Positions 16,446 to 24,840 of a stretch of DNA of 64,000 nt are shown in pieces. The stretch covers positions 972,519 to 1,036,518 of the forward strand of contig NZ_LJJC01000004.1 of the NCBI RefSeq assembly GCF_001420715.1. The letters run 5' to 3'. Below the pieces are notes generated by a model. That model saw only the letters and a list, made by a program, of their open reading frames with translations. It had not been told where the DNA came from and searched no databases. This DNA is from Heyndrickxia shackletonii (GTDB lineage: Bacteria > Bacillota > Bacilli > Bacillales > Bacillaceae_C). A program made the position numbers and the translations under genes. Within the stretch, counting starts at the first letter, position 1; each line of letters opens with the position of its first letter.

Positions 16446-18152
16446 ATGAGAAAAAGCGCATTTATGTTGATGGCCGTTGTACTTAGTTTGTTGTTAATCA
16501 TATCTGGATGTTCAAAGGGGTCTGCTGGTCAAACCGGGGGAACAAGTGGGAAAGATGATGGCAAACCGGTAGATGGCGGTACATTGAAAATGGCATTTGG
16601 TGCAAAGGAATTTAACGATACATTGATTCCTGGTCTTGCAAACGATGCATTCAACGCGAATCTTGTGAGGATGTTATTCGATGGTCTTGCCGATCAAAAT
16701 GGAAAACTGGAACTCGTGCCTCGTTTGGCAGATAAATGGGAAGTGTCATCAGACAAAATGTCCATAACGGTTACGTTGAATGAAAAAGCCAAGTGGTCCG
16801 ACGGAGAACCGGTTACTTCCGATGATGTTTTATTTACTTATAACTCTCTAGTATCACCTGATCTATTGAAAATTGGCGGAGATGGCGGAAGCGCTTTAAA
16901 CACTTTGAAAGGCTATAAGGAAATTTCAGAAGGAAAAGAAACATCATTTGAAAAAACGAAAGGCTTTGAGAAAATTTCTGACAAGCAGTTTAAATTAAAT
17001 TTAAGCGAGAAGGATGCTGTATCTGTAACAAACATATTGACACAACGTTTACTTCCTTACCATATTTTAAAAGACAAACCTATTAAGGACTGGCAAAACC
17101 TCGATTTTGTTCAGGCGCCAAGTGTAGTTTCAGGGCCATATAAAGTGAAAAAAGTGCAAAAACCAACAACGGTCATTATGGAAGCAAATAACAATTACTA
17201 TATTAGCAAGCCGCACATTAAAGAAATTGTCATCCAGGGTGTAAACGTCGATGTGGCTCCAGGATTATTTGCAAAAGGTCAATTAGACTATATGATGAAA
17301 GGATTTAATGTTGCCGACGTTCAAAACTTGAAACGAATTCAGAATGTCGATGTAATCGCGAAACCAGGTGATTTGTTTGAATATATTGGGATGAAGCTGT
17401 ATAAACCTCCATTCAAAGACCAGAAAGTTCGTCAAGCATTGATGTATGCGTTGCCAAGAAAATTAATGTTGGATTCCATTTATAAAGGAAATGGTGTGTT
17501 GTTAAACGGTCCGCTGCCTGAAATAATTGGAGCTCATGCATCAGAAAAAGATGGAATAAACTCATACGACTACAATGAAGATAAAGCGAATCAGTTATTG
17601 GATGAAGCTGGTTGGAAAAAGTCATCCGATGGAAAGCGGATTGACCCGAATACGAACAAACCAGCGGATTTGAAACTCACTTATACTCAAGATTCAAAAA
17701 CAAGCCAAGCAATAGCAGAATCGATTAAGAAATATTTTGGAAATGTTGGTATTCAAGTGACGCTTAATCCTCAGGATAGTACGACAAAGAATGCAAAGCT
17801 GCAAAATGATGATCCGAGTATCGATATGTGGATTGGTGCTTGGGGCGGCGGTGGAGATGACCCAAGAGGTCTTTGGGCAAGTGATGCCGCACTGAACTGG
17901 GAGCGTTGGAAGGATGCAGAAAACGATAAATTGATTAAAGACACGTATGCAAGTGATAGTGCCTTTAACGCAGATGACCGCAAACAATCACTTATTAAAT
18001 GGCAGCTACATACTAACGAGCAAGTACCATTGTTATTCTTGTGGACATATTATGATGTGGCTGTGAAAAGCAAAAAATTACACATTCCGCAAGATGATTT
18101 GATTGATATCGGAAGTTTATATAATCCACAAGATTGGTGGCTTTCGGAATAA
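16446..18152 (+). CDS. Dpp/Opp-type substrate-binding lipoprotein (family 5)
   Basis: The extracellular binding component of the transporter. From the ATG at 16446 (AAAGGGG eight bases upstream) it has 568 residues, with a lipoprotein signal and lipidated Cys22 in IISGC. An ATG at 16419 overlapping the dppC stop would put nine polar residues before the signal and is less likely. Family-5 signs are the LVRMLFDGLADQNG region, WSDGEPVTSDDVLFTYNSL, and RQALMYALPRKLMLDSIYKGNG. The ligand cannot be read from the sequence. Confidence 0.87.
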   Translation: MRKSAFMLMAVVLSLLLIISGCSKGSAGQTGGTSGKDDGKPVDGGTLKMAFGAKEFNDTLIPGLANDAFNANLVRMLFDGLADQNGKLELVPRLADKWEVSSDKMSITVTLNEKAKWSDGEPVTSDDVLFTYNSLVSPDLLKIGGDGGSALNTLKGYKEISEGKETSFEKTKGFEKISDKQFKLNLSEKDAVSVTNILTQRLLPYHILKDKPIKDWQNLDFVQAPSVVSGPYKVKKVQKPTTVIMEANNNYYISKPHIKEIVIQGVNVDVAPGLFAKGQLDYMMKGFNVADVQNLKRIQNVDVIAKPGDLFEYIGMKLYKPPFKDQKVRQALMYALPRKLMLDSIYKGNGVLLNGPLPEIIGAHASEKDGINSYDYNEDKANQLLDEAGWKKSSDGKRIDPNTNKPADLKLTYTQDSKTSQAIAESIKKYFGNVGIQVTLNPQDSTTKNAKLQNDDPSIDMWIGAWGGGGDDPRGLWASDAALNWERWKDAENDKLIKDTYASDSAFNADDRKQSLIKWQLHTNEQVPLLFLWTYYDVAVKSKKLHIPQDDLIDIGSLYNPQDWWLSE

Positions 18153-18294
18153 TAACTGCCAAAGATCTTGATTAAGATGGCTAGTATACATTAGTGCATA
18201 TGAATAACAACGGAAATAATGTTATTAGTATGCACTTTTGTTTCCATCAACACATACCTTATGTTTCATGTTAAAGATGGGGAGGTTATTCGCT

Positions 18295-19257
18295 ATGGAG
18301 CCACTGCTTGAGATTGAGAATCTGAAAACCTATTTTTTTAGCAAGAATTCTGTTACACGTGCCGTTGATGGTGTTGACATCAAGGTGTATCCAAAGCAGA
18401 TAGTATGCATTGTAGGGGAATCAGGTTCGGGAAAAAGTATGACATCATTGTCTATCATGGGATTAGTACCGAAACCAAAAGGAAAAATTGTTGAAGGAAA
18501 CATTACCTTCAATGGCTCGAACCTTTTAAAGTATACATTTAAAGAAATGACCGAGATTCGCGGTAACGACATTTCGATGATCTTTCAAGAGCCCATGACT
18601 GCACTAAATCCGGTACTTAAAATTGGTGATCAGATTACAGAGGGATATCTTCGTCACAATAATACGACGAAAAAGGAAGCGCTGAATAAGGCAATTGAAA
18701 TGTTGAAATTTGTCGGTGTACCAAGGGCGAGTGAAATTGTAAATGAATATCCGCATCAACTTTCAGGCGGATTGCGGCAAAGGGTAATGATTGCGATGGC
18801 AATGATCTGCCAGCCTAAGCTGCTTATTGCAGATGAGCCCACAACCGCCCTTGATGTGACCATCCAAGCGCAAGTATTAGAACTAATGAAAAAAATGCGG
18901 GACGATTTTGGAACATCTATTATGTTAGTCACCCATGATCTAGGTGTGGTAGCAGAAATATCAGACTACGTTGTTGTCATGTATGCAGGGCAAGTTGTAG
19001 AGTCTACGGATGCGGATACTCTCTTCCAAGAATCGCTACATCCATATACTAATGGATTGATGAGTGCCATTCCATCTATTACCGAAGATGTAGAGACTTT
19101 ATATTCCATCCCCGGCACCGTACCTGATGCAGCGAATTTCCCCGAAGGATGCAGATTTGCCGATCGTTGCCCGATTGCACAGGAAAGCTGTAAGAAAAAA
19201 ATGCCGGAATTACGGGAAATCAAACCAGGACACTATGTAAGGTGCGATATCATATAA
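18295..19257 (+). CDS. Dpp/Opp-type ABC transporter ATPase (DppD class)
   Basis: A cytoplasmic ATPase of 320 residues. Walker A is GESGSGKS near residue 42, the signature is LSGGLRQR, and Walker B is LLIADEP followed by TTALD. The C-terminal extension holds the cysteine cluster GCRFADRCPIAQESC seen in oligopeptide-type ATPases. ATG at 18295 follows GGGGAGG by nine bases; an upstream in-frame ATG (18238) has no ribosome site. It pairs with the next ATPase. Confidence 0.88.
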   Translation: MEPLLEIENLKTYFFSKNSVTRAVDGVDIKVYPKQIVCIVGESGSGKSMTSLSIMGLVPKPKGKIVEGNITFNGSNLLKYTFKEMTEIRGNDISMIFQEPMTALNPVLKIGDQITEGYLRHNNTTKKEALNKAIEMLKFVGVPRASEIVNEYPHQLSGGLRQRVMIAMAMICQPKLLIADEPTTALDVTIQAQVLELMKKMRDDFGTSIMLVTHDLGVVAEISDYVVVMYAGQVVESTDADTLFQESLHPYTNGLMSAIPSITEDVETLYSIPGTVPDAANFPEGCRFADRCPIAQESCKKKMPELREIKPGHYVRCDII

Positions 19258-19287
19258 TCGATTTTGTTTTCTAAAGGGGTGATGAGT

Positions 19288-20253
19288 ATGTCGAGTTTAC
19301 TAGAGGTTAAAGACTTAAAAAAATATTTCCCCATTTCTGGCGGACTTCTAAAAAGAGCAGTAGGGCAAGTAAAAGCGGTTGATGGCATATCATTTGAAGT
19401 CGGTATCGGAGAAACGTTGGGACTTGTTGGTGAATCCGGCTGCGGTAAATCAACAACTGGCAGAATGATTGCTAGAGTAATGGAACCAACGGGTGGCAAC
19501 ATTAAATTCGATGGTATCGATATTTCAAAATTAAAAGGAAAAAAATTAAAGGAAATACGCTCCAATCTACAGATGGTTTTTCAAGATCCATATGCTTCCT
19601 TAAATCCGAAAATGGCTATTCAAAGCATTATAGCTGAACCGCTTGAAGTAAATGGTATTGCAAAAGGAAAGGAGTTAATCCACAGAGTTAATGAATTATT
19701 GGAGACTGTAGGATTACGGCCGGAAGATAGGCAAAAGTATCCGCATGAATTTTCTGGAGGTCAAAGGCAAAGAATTGGGATAGCAAGATCGCTTGCTTTA
19801 AATCCGAAGTTAATCGTTGCGGATGAGGTTGTTTCCGCGCTAGATGTTTCCGTGCAATCGCAAATTTTAAACTTGATGGTGGAGCTGAAAAAGAAGCGAC
19901 AGCTTTCTTATATCTTTATTTCACATAATCTTTCGGTTATCCGTCATATAAGCGATCGTGTGGGAGTGATGTATCTTGGAAACCTAGTGGAAATAGCGGG
20001 AAAAAAGGATTTCTTCAACAATGCATTACATCCTTATTCACAAGCGTTGCTTTCTGCAGCACCTGAGCCAACAAGAAATAGTGGACGAGAAAGGATTTTA
20101 CTGCAAGGAGAAGTTCCTAGCCCAGCAAACCCGCCAAAAGGATGCCCATTCCATACGAGATGCCCTCTTGCTATGAAGATTTGCTCACAAGAAAAACCAA
20201 TTATGAAGGAAAGGGAACCAAGCCATTTCGTTGCCTGTCACTTGTATAATTGA
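19288..20253 (+). CDS. Dpp/Opp-type ABC transporter ATPase (DppF class)
   Basis: The second ATPase of the transporter, 321 residues. Walker A is GESGCGKST, the signature is FSGGQRQRIGIARSLALNP, and Walker B is LIVADEVVSALD, with Val where most DppF proteins have Pro. The C-terminus carries GCPFHTRCPLAMKIC. AAAGGGGTG gives the ATG at 19288 the best spacing; ATG 19282 is also possible. The next gene is a decayed metallo-hydrolase. Confidence 0.86.
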   Translation: MSSLLEVKDLKKYFPISGGLLKRAVGQVKAVDGISFEVGIGETLGLVGESGCGKSTTGRMIARVMEPTGGNIKFDGIDISKLKGKKLKEIRSNLQMVFQDPYASLNPKMAIQSIIAEPLEVNGIAKGKELIHRVNELLETVGLRPEDRQKYPHEFSGGQRQRIGIARSLALNPKLIVADEVVSALDVSVQSQILNLMVELKKKRQLSYIFISHNLSVIRHISDRVGVMYLGNLVEIAGKKDFFNNALHPYSQALLSAAPEPTRNSGRERILLQGEVPSPANPPKGCPFHTRCPLAMKICSQEKPIMKEREPSHFVACHLYN

Positions 20254-20299
20254 TTAATAGGTTATTGTTAATATTAACTTGCAGATGGATGTGAAAGAT

Positions 20300-20544
20300 A
20301 TGAAATTACATTTCCTAGGAACCGCAGCAGCGGAGGGTATTCCAAATCCACACTGTACTTGTAATACTTGTACAGAAGCAAGAAGACTGGGTGGACGTAA
20401 TATACGTTCGCGAACGTCCGTAATCAGTTATATCCGCATGGTATCCAAGCTACATATGATGGCATGATTTTAAATATAAAGTAGATTAATGGTTTCATAA
20501 CTATTGAAAATGGATTGTATACAATCGATGACAGCATTCCTTAA
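20300..20544 (+). pseudogene. Remnant of an MBL-fold (PhnP-like) metallo-hydrolase
   Basis: The N-terminus MKLHFLGTAAAEGIPNPHCT, followed by CNTCTEARRLGG and NIRSRTSV, is that of PhnP-type metallo-beta-lactamase-fold hydrolases, which usually run to about 250 residues. After roughly 43 residues the reading shifts. A C-terminal-looking piece (LYPHGIQATYDGMILNIK, stop at 20482-20484) follows in another frame, then an in-frame INGFITIENGLYTIDDSIP to 20544. The metal-binding HxHxDH core is missing. An internal deletion with frame change explains this best. It sits between the Dpp-type operon and agaS, so it was probably once part of that pathway. Confidence 0.7.
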
Positions 20545-20568
20545 GAAGCATTAATTTACTTTTTTAAC

Positions 20569-20677
20569 ATTTGGCTCTGTTAAATAATAGTGTTGATGCT
20601 AATATCGCCTTATGTGTACACGTTCACGTCAGTTTTCCTCCAAAAAATATTACCGGTTCCCGTGTGCACATAAGGCT
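20569..20677. repeat. Inverted repeat and IS-end-like sequence before agaS
   Basis: GCCTTATGTGTACACG (about 20609-20624) pairs with CGTGTGCACATAAGGC (about 20661-20676) at 15 of 16 positions around a 36-base loop. Just upstream, TTGGCTCTGTTAAATAATAG resembles the termini of some Bacillus IS elements; I cannot name the family with confidence. No gene is seen between the pseudogene and agaS. Confidence 0.4.
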
Positions 20678-20733
20678 ATAAATCAACCATAATCACTTAC
20701 ATAGCCTAACATTTAAAAAAAGGAGTGTAGAAG

Positions 20734-21903
20734 TTGTTTAAAAGCAGTCAAGAAATATTAGATTCATTGGGTGCAAGGTTAACAACAGAAGAAATAAAAC
20801 AGCAGCCCGGTTTATGGGACGAAACGTATTCCTTTTATCAACAGAAAAGCGAAGAAATCCAAACGTTTTTGCAAAAAATAACGGATATGCATTCACAGAT
20901 TCGGGTCATTTTTACCGGTGCCGGTACATCAGCCTATGTTGGTGACACAATTCTTCCTTATTTAAAGGAAAAACTGGATGAAGGCAAATGGGATTTGCAA
21001 AGTGTTCCTACCACAACGCTGGTGTCGAATCCATATCAATATTTAAAGGCGAATATCCCGACACTCCTCGTTTCCTTTGCAAGAAGTGGGAATAGTCCCG
21101 AAAGTGTTGCAGCAGTCGAATTAGCTCAAAAAATAGTAACTAACTTTTATCAGTTAACGATCACTTGTGCACAAGATGGTGAGCTTGCAAAACGGTCGGA
21201 TGGGAACGAAAATAATTATCTCCTTTTAATGCCCGAAAAAGCGAATGACCAAGGCTTTGCGATGACTGGAAGTTATTCATGTATGACTTTGGCTGCTTTA
21301 TTGATCTTTGATCCATTATCCATTGAAGAAAAAATGAAGATGGTGAAAAAGTTATGTTTAATGGGTGAAAATGTCATTAGCATGGAAGATAATATCCAAA
21401 AAATCGTTGATACGGACTTTGAACGAATTATTTATCTTGGAGCCGGCAGTTTAGAAGGATTGACAAGGGAAGCACAGTTAAAGATATTAGAGTTAACTGC
21501 GGGGCAAGTTGTCACCGCTTTTGATTCCCCATTGGGCTTTAGGCATGGTCCTAAATCATTTGTGAATGAAAGAGCATTGGTATTTGTATTTGTTTCAAAC
21601 CATCCTTATACCCGTCAATATGACCTCGATATTTTAAACGAATTGAAGCAGGATGATATCGCGAACTATATTTGTGCGATTCAAGTAGAAGGGGAAACGA
21701 ATTATTTCGGGGATGGATTCATGTTTGGAAGTGAAGCTCAGTCTATACCAGATGCATACCTGGCATTACCATATATTATGGTCGGTCAAACAATTGCGTT
21801 GTTATCTTCTATTAAAGTAGGCAATAAACCAGATACACCATCACCGACCGGAACGGTTAACCGTGTTGTTAAAGGTGTAACGATACATAAATATTGTGGA
21901 TAA
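20734..21903 (+). CDS. agaS: AgaS-like SIS-domain amino-sugar-6-phosphate deaminase/isomerase
   Basis: AgaS proteins convert galactosamine-6-phosphate to tagatose-6-phosphate and ammonia in the cytoplasm. The 389 residues hold two SIS domains. Seen are FTGAGTSAYVGDT (about 60-72), FARSGNSPESVAAVE, LGAGSLEGLTREAQLKILEL and SPLGFRHGPKSFV, the block expected to hold the catalytic residues. The start is TTG with AAAGGAGTG upstream. A paralogue lies at 42484. Its place after the GntR regulator and Dpp-type transporter makes it a likely member of the O-glycan pathway. Confidence 0.85.
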   Translation: MFKSSQEILDSLGARLTTEEIKQQPGLWDETYSFYQQKSEEIQTFLQKITDMHSQIRVIFTGAGTSAYVGDTILPYLKEKLDEGKWDLQSVPTTTLVSNPYQYLKANIPTLLVSFARSGNSPESVAAVELAQKIVTNFYQLTITCAQDGELAKRSDGNENNYLLLMPEKANDQGFAMTGSYSCMTLAALLIFDPLSIEEKMKMVKKLCLMGENVISMEDNIQKIVDTDFERIIYLGAGSLEGLTREAQLKILELTAGQVVTAFDSPLGFRHGPKSFVNERALVFVFVSNHPYTRQYDLDILNELKQDDIANYICAIQVEGETNYFGDGFMFGSEAQSIPDAYLALPYIMVGQTIALLSSIKVGNKPDTPSPTGTVNRVVKGVTIHKYCG

Positions 21904-21999
21904 TCTTTGATAGTTGAAAGAGTGAGAATCTTAACAGTCATCATGAACCCTATTGAAGCAACACCAGAGTCAGCAATAAGTTAAGTTTCCCAAAAAAGG

Positions 22000-22052
22000 G
22001 GTGTCAAGCACCAAGTTAGAAGTATTCTAATTTGGTGCCTGACACCGTTTTC
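22000..22052 (+). terminator. GGTGTCA...TGACACC hairpin acting as agaS terminator
   Basis: GGTGTCAAGCACCAAGTTAG (22000-22019) pairs with the stretch ending at 22046, with a few mismatches, and GTTTTC follows. It is a full copy of the GGTGCCTGACACC repeat family found also at about 24798, 42209 and 45725. Confidence 0.7.
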
Positions 22053-22135
22053 TATTAAAAGTAGATTCTTCTTTTTTCAAAGGATAAGAAAGTATAAAAT
22101 ATTTCAATATACAAATTATTTAATGAATTCAGCCT

Positions 22136-22289
22136 TGTCTAGCTCCAGCGCCTATCGGCTAGCGGATTTCTCCGTCTCCTCCCTACGATAAGTCAACATC
22201 AGTTCGTGAACTACCTCACTGTGTTTCCTTTATCTCAGTCGAAGACTACGAAATCCGTACGCCGATGAGCAAGGCGCTTGCGCTTTTCT
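22136..22289. repeat. Bacillus dispersed repeat element, about 150 bp
   Basis: The stretch TCTAGCTCCAGCGCCTA through CCTACGATAAGTCAACATCA to CAAGGCGCTTGCGCTTTT is a repeat I recognise as common in intergenic DNA of Bacillus and relatives. Its ends are complementary (GCGCCTATCGGCTAGCGGATTT against AAATCCGTACGCCGATGAGC). A degraded copy lies at 39792-39896. It fills most of the gap between agaS and the next gene. Confidence 0.75.
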
Positions 22290-22294
22290 TCTTA

Positions 22295-23467
22295 TTATAG
22301 TGTCTTAACTAGAATGCTAGCTATGATGACGGATGCGACGGTCACCGTTGTAAAGCCGGCAATTAACATTGGTGGCGATAATTCATTTAAGAGCATTTCT
22401 TGTTCTTCTTCTGTCCTTCCAACACTCCTACTAACTTCCTGACACAATATATAGTCTGCCGGAAAGCCGAACATAGAAGTCAAAGCCAGCGACATCCCCT
22501 TATATGGATGTACTTTAAATACTTTTGAAAAGATAAATCCTCCTGTTAAAATTCCAATTTGTCCAATGATAATGATTGCTAAAATTTGCGGGATAAAATG
22601 TAAAAATTGCGAAAGGCTCACAGTACTCATCGATGCAATGACAATAAAAATCGTACCAAGAATTGCAACACTCGAAGCTTTCGCCTTGTCCATAATATTT
22701 TCATTATAGAATTTCACTCTTGCACCAAGCACACCAATAATCAGGCACCAAATGGTAGAACTGACCCCGGTAAAGCTACCGATAACCGTTCCAAGTGAAG
22801 CACCAAGAAACAATTTAAATAGGAGAACATTCGCGGTATTAAATTCAAATTTCTTTTTGGGTTTGCTTTCTTGTATGTGTGCTTCCAATGTTGCAGCAAC
22901 ATACTTTTTAGAATCTGGAAGTCCTATTTTGTCTCGTAAAATAAGTGCATATTTCCGAAGAAAGATAGAGGCAACTGGCATACCAAATAATTTATGAATG
23001 GCAAGCACAAGTGCTGGAATCGCTACAAGATTGGTAAAACCAAGCGCTTTTAACTCATCAGAGGTGACAATAAAAGCGACAATTCCCCCGACGATTGGCC
23101 CCATCCCAGCTACAGCTGTTTCATAACCAAAAAGCATGGTAATGATCGGAAGAACCAAAGCGATAGCTACAAGCGTCCCGCCCAGTGCAATTAATACTGC
23201 TTTATACTGTCTAAACATCAGGGTTAATGGAATAAGCGTGCCCAAATGAACCACCAATGGTCCTGTCATCAAGCTGCCTATTTGACTAAAAGTTGATGTA
23301 TCCACAATATTTTTAGGGAAAATTCCCGTCCAAACCAAAACTAGAAAACCAATAATTGCAATTAACAGCATAGGCACCCTAGCCCTCGTTAGAACTGAAA
23401 TAATCTCCCCTACCGCAACTAATGCTAACACTAGCATTGCTGCAAAAACTGGTTCATTGATTGTCAT
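22295..23467 (-). CDS. Polytopic membrane protein, possible carrier; family not recognised
   Basis: A very hydrophobic protein of 390 residues with about ten membrane segments. A polar loop near the middle contains IQESKPKKKFEFN, and the C-terminal part has GFPADYILCQEVSRSVGRTEEEQEMLLNEL before a last helix. The general look is that of a symporter, but I cannot assign a family. ATG 23467 has GGAGG upstream; an in-frame start at 23503 would add twelve residues upstream of that site. It stands alone, facing away from the gene at 23829. The 23468-23828 gap holds a 10-bp inverted repeat (23502-23511 and 23545-23554) and is otherwise AT-rich with nothing evident. Confidence 0.7.
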   Translation of the reverse strand: MTINEPVFAAMLVLALVAVGEIISVLTRARVPMLLIAIIGFLVLVWTGIFPKNIVDTSTFSQIGSLMTGPLVVHLGTLIPLTLMFRQYKAVLIALGGTLVAIALVLPIITMLFGYETAVAGMGPIVGGIVAFIVTSDELKALGFTNLVAIPALVLAIHKLFGMPVASIFLRKYALILRDKIGLPDSKKYVAATLEAHIQESKPKKKFEFNTANVLLFKLFLGASLGTVIGSFTGVSSTIWCLIIGVLGARVKFYNENIMDKAKASSVAILGTIFIVIASMSTVSLSQFLHFIPQILAIIIIGQIGILTGGFIFSKVFKVHPYKGMSLALTSMFGFPADYILCQEVSRSVGRTEEEQEMLLNELSPPMLIAGFTTVTVASVIIASILVKTL

Positions 23468-23828
23468 AATATAGCCTCCTGGAATAAAAAAGATGGAATT
23501 CATTATTACGATTATTCAGAAATTTAGGAACAAAAATATCCCATTCGTAATAATAAAAACAGAATGATTACCGAATGTTAATAAAATTTACTGAAAATAT
23601 TAACTTTTGAATAATAATAGTTTTGATTATAAAATATATTCTGAGAAATTTCTACACTATTTTTGAACTATTTTTAAAAATAGGGAAAGGGGAAAGTCTC
23701 TATACAAGGAATTCGACTCTCACGCACTCGCCCTTAAAAAATCATTTACCTCTACTCTTTTTCATATTAATCTAATAAAGGAAAGAATGAATCTGTGTTT
23801 GACACCTAGAATGTAGGAGATGTTTTAC

Positions 23829-24794
23829 TTGTTAGTTAGAATGAATAAGCGGCTTGAAAAGATGATGCCCTTTATTACACCGGTAAGTGTGGTACTTGGT
23901 GTGCTGTTATCCGTGTATTTAAAGGATTATTCCTTTCTCGTTCCGTGGATATTTGCTTTTATGACCTTTGCAGGGAGTCTTGGTTCTAATTTTCAGTCAC
24001 TGAAACAGGTGGTAACACATCCTTTTTCCATCATCATTGGTCTAGTAATCTTACATGTTTTGATGCCGATTTGGGCTTGGGGGATCGGGCATGCCGTTTT
24101 TCATGGAGATGCTTATACAATTACGGGATTAGTCCTCGGGATGGTAATCCCAACAGGTGTGACAAGCGTTATTTGGGTTTCTATTTACAGAGGGAATATG
24201 GCGTTAACTTTATCTCTTATTTTAATAGATACCTTGCTGTCACCGTTTATTGTTCCATATACACTTTCATTAATTGTGGGACAGAAGGTTGAACTAGATA
24301 CTCTTGGGATTATGAAAGGGCTATTTGAGATGGTGGTCATCCCGTCGATCCTTGCCATGATGTTAAATCAATGGACAAAAGGGAAAATCAAAAATACTTT
24401 GGGTCCTAAATTAGCCCCTTTCTCGAAAATATGCCTAGGGCTTGTTGTGATGTTGAATGGAGCGGTTATTGCACCTCATTTAAAGAATGTTTCATTGAAG
24501 TTAGTGGGAATTGGCGTAGTAGTATTCTTCATTGCTTTTACGGGTTACTTATTTTCTTTTCTGATCGGCAGAATATTGAAAAGAGATTTGGAAACGACAG
24601 TTGCCTTAACTTTTCTGGGCGGCATGAGGAATATTAGTGCCGGAGCGGTCATTGCTGTTTCTTATTTTCCTCCAGCTGTTGCCACCCCTGTTATTATTGC
24701 GATGCTGTTTCAACAAGTATTGGCGTCCGTTTTTGGGTATATGATAGATAAGTATTTTCATCCATCGGTAAAGCAAAAGCGGAAGATTGCATAG
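23829..24794 (+). CDS. Bile acid:sodium symporter family (BASS/SBF) transporter
   Basis: An integral membrane protein of 321 residues with about nine or ten helices. The pattern matches BASS carriers: the N-terminal KRLEKMMPFITPVSVVLGVLL, the conserved FAFMTFAGSLGSNF, then TGLVLGMVIPTGVTSVIWVSI, and GGMRNISAGAVIAVSYFPP with the usual polar residues of the sodium site. Likely starts are TTG 23829 (GGAG nine bases upstream) or ATG 23841. The substrate is unknown; family members carry organic anions such as keto acids or pantoate with sodium. Confidence 0.8.
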   Translation: MLVRMNKRLEKMMPFITPVSVVLGVLLSVYLKDYSFLVPWIFAFMTFAGSLGSNFQSLKQVVTHPFSIIIGLVILHVLMPIWAWGIGHAVFHGDAYTITGLVLGMVIPTGVTSVIWVSIYRGNMALTLSLILIDTLLSPFIVPYTLSLIVGQKVELDTLGIMKGLFEMVVIPSILAMMLNQWTKGKIKNTLGPKLAPFSKICLGLVVMLNGAVIAPHLKNVSLKLVGIGVVVFFIAFTGYLFSFLIGRILKRDLETTVALTFLGGMRNISAGAVIAVSYFPPAVATPVIIAMLFQQVLASVFGYMIDKYFHPSVKQKRKIA

Positions 24795-24797
24795 AAA

Positions 24798-24840
24798 GGT
24801 CTCAGGCACCAGAGATTAATCTAATCTGGTGCCTGACATC
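24798..24840. repeat. GGTGCCTGACACC-family hairpin at a convergent gene end
   Basis: GGTCTCAGGCACCAGAGATT (from 24798) pairs imperfectly with AATCTGGTGCCTGACATC. It overlaps the 3' end of the minus-strand protease gene and supplies its final codons. It probably also ends transcription of both convergent genes. Confidence 0.7.

Noticed and set aside
22295-23467. Assignment as a sodium/glutamate symporter or a DUF3100 protein
   Set aside because: Hydrophobicity and helix count would fit, but I could not recognise motifs of either family, so it is left unassigned.
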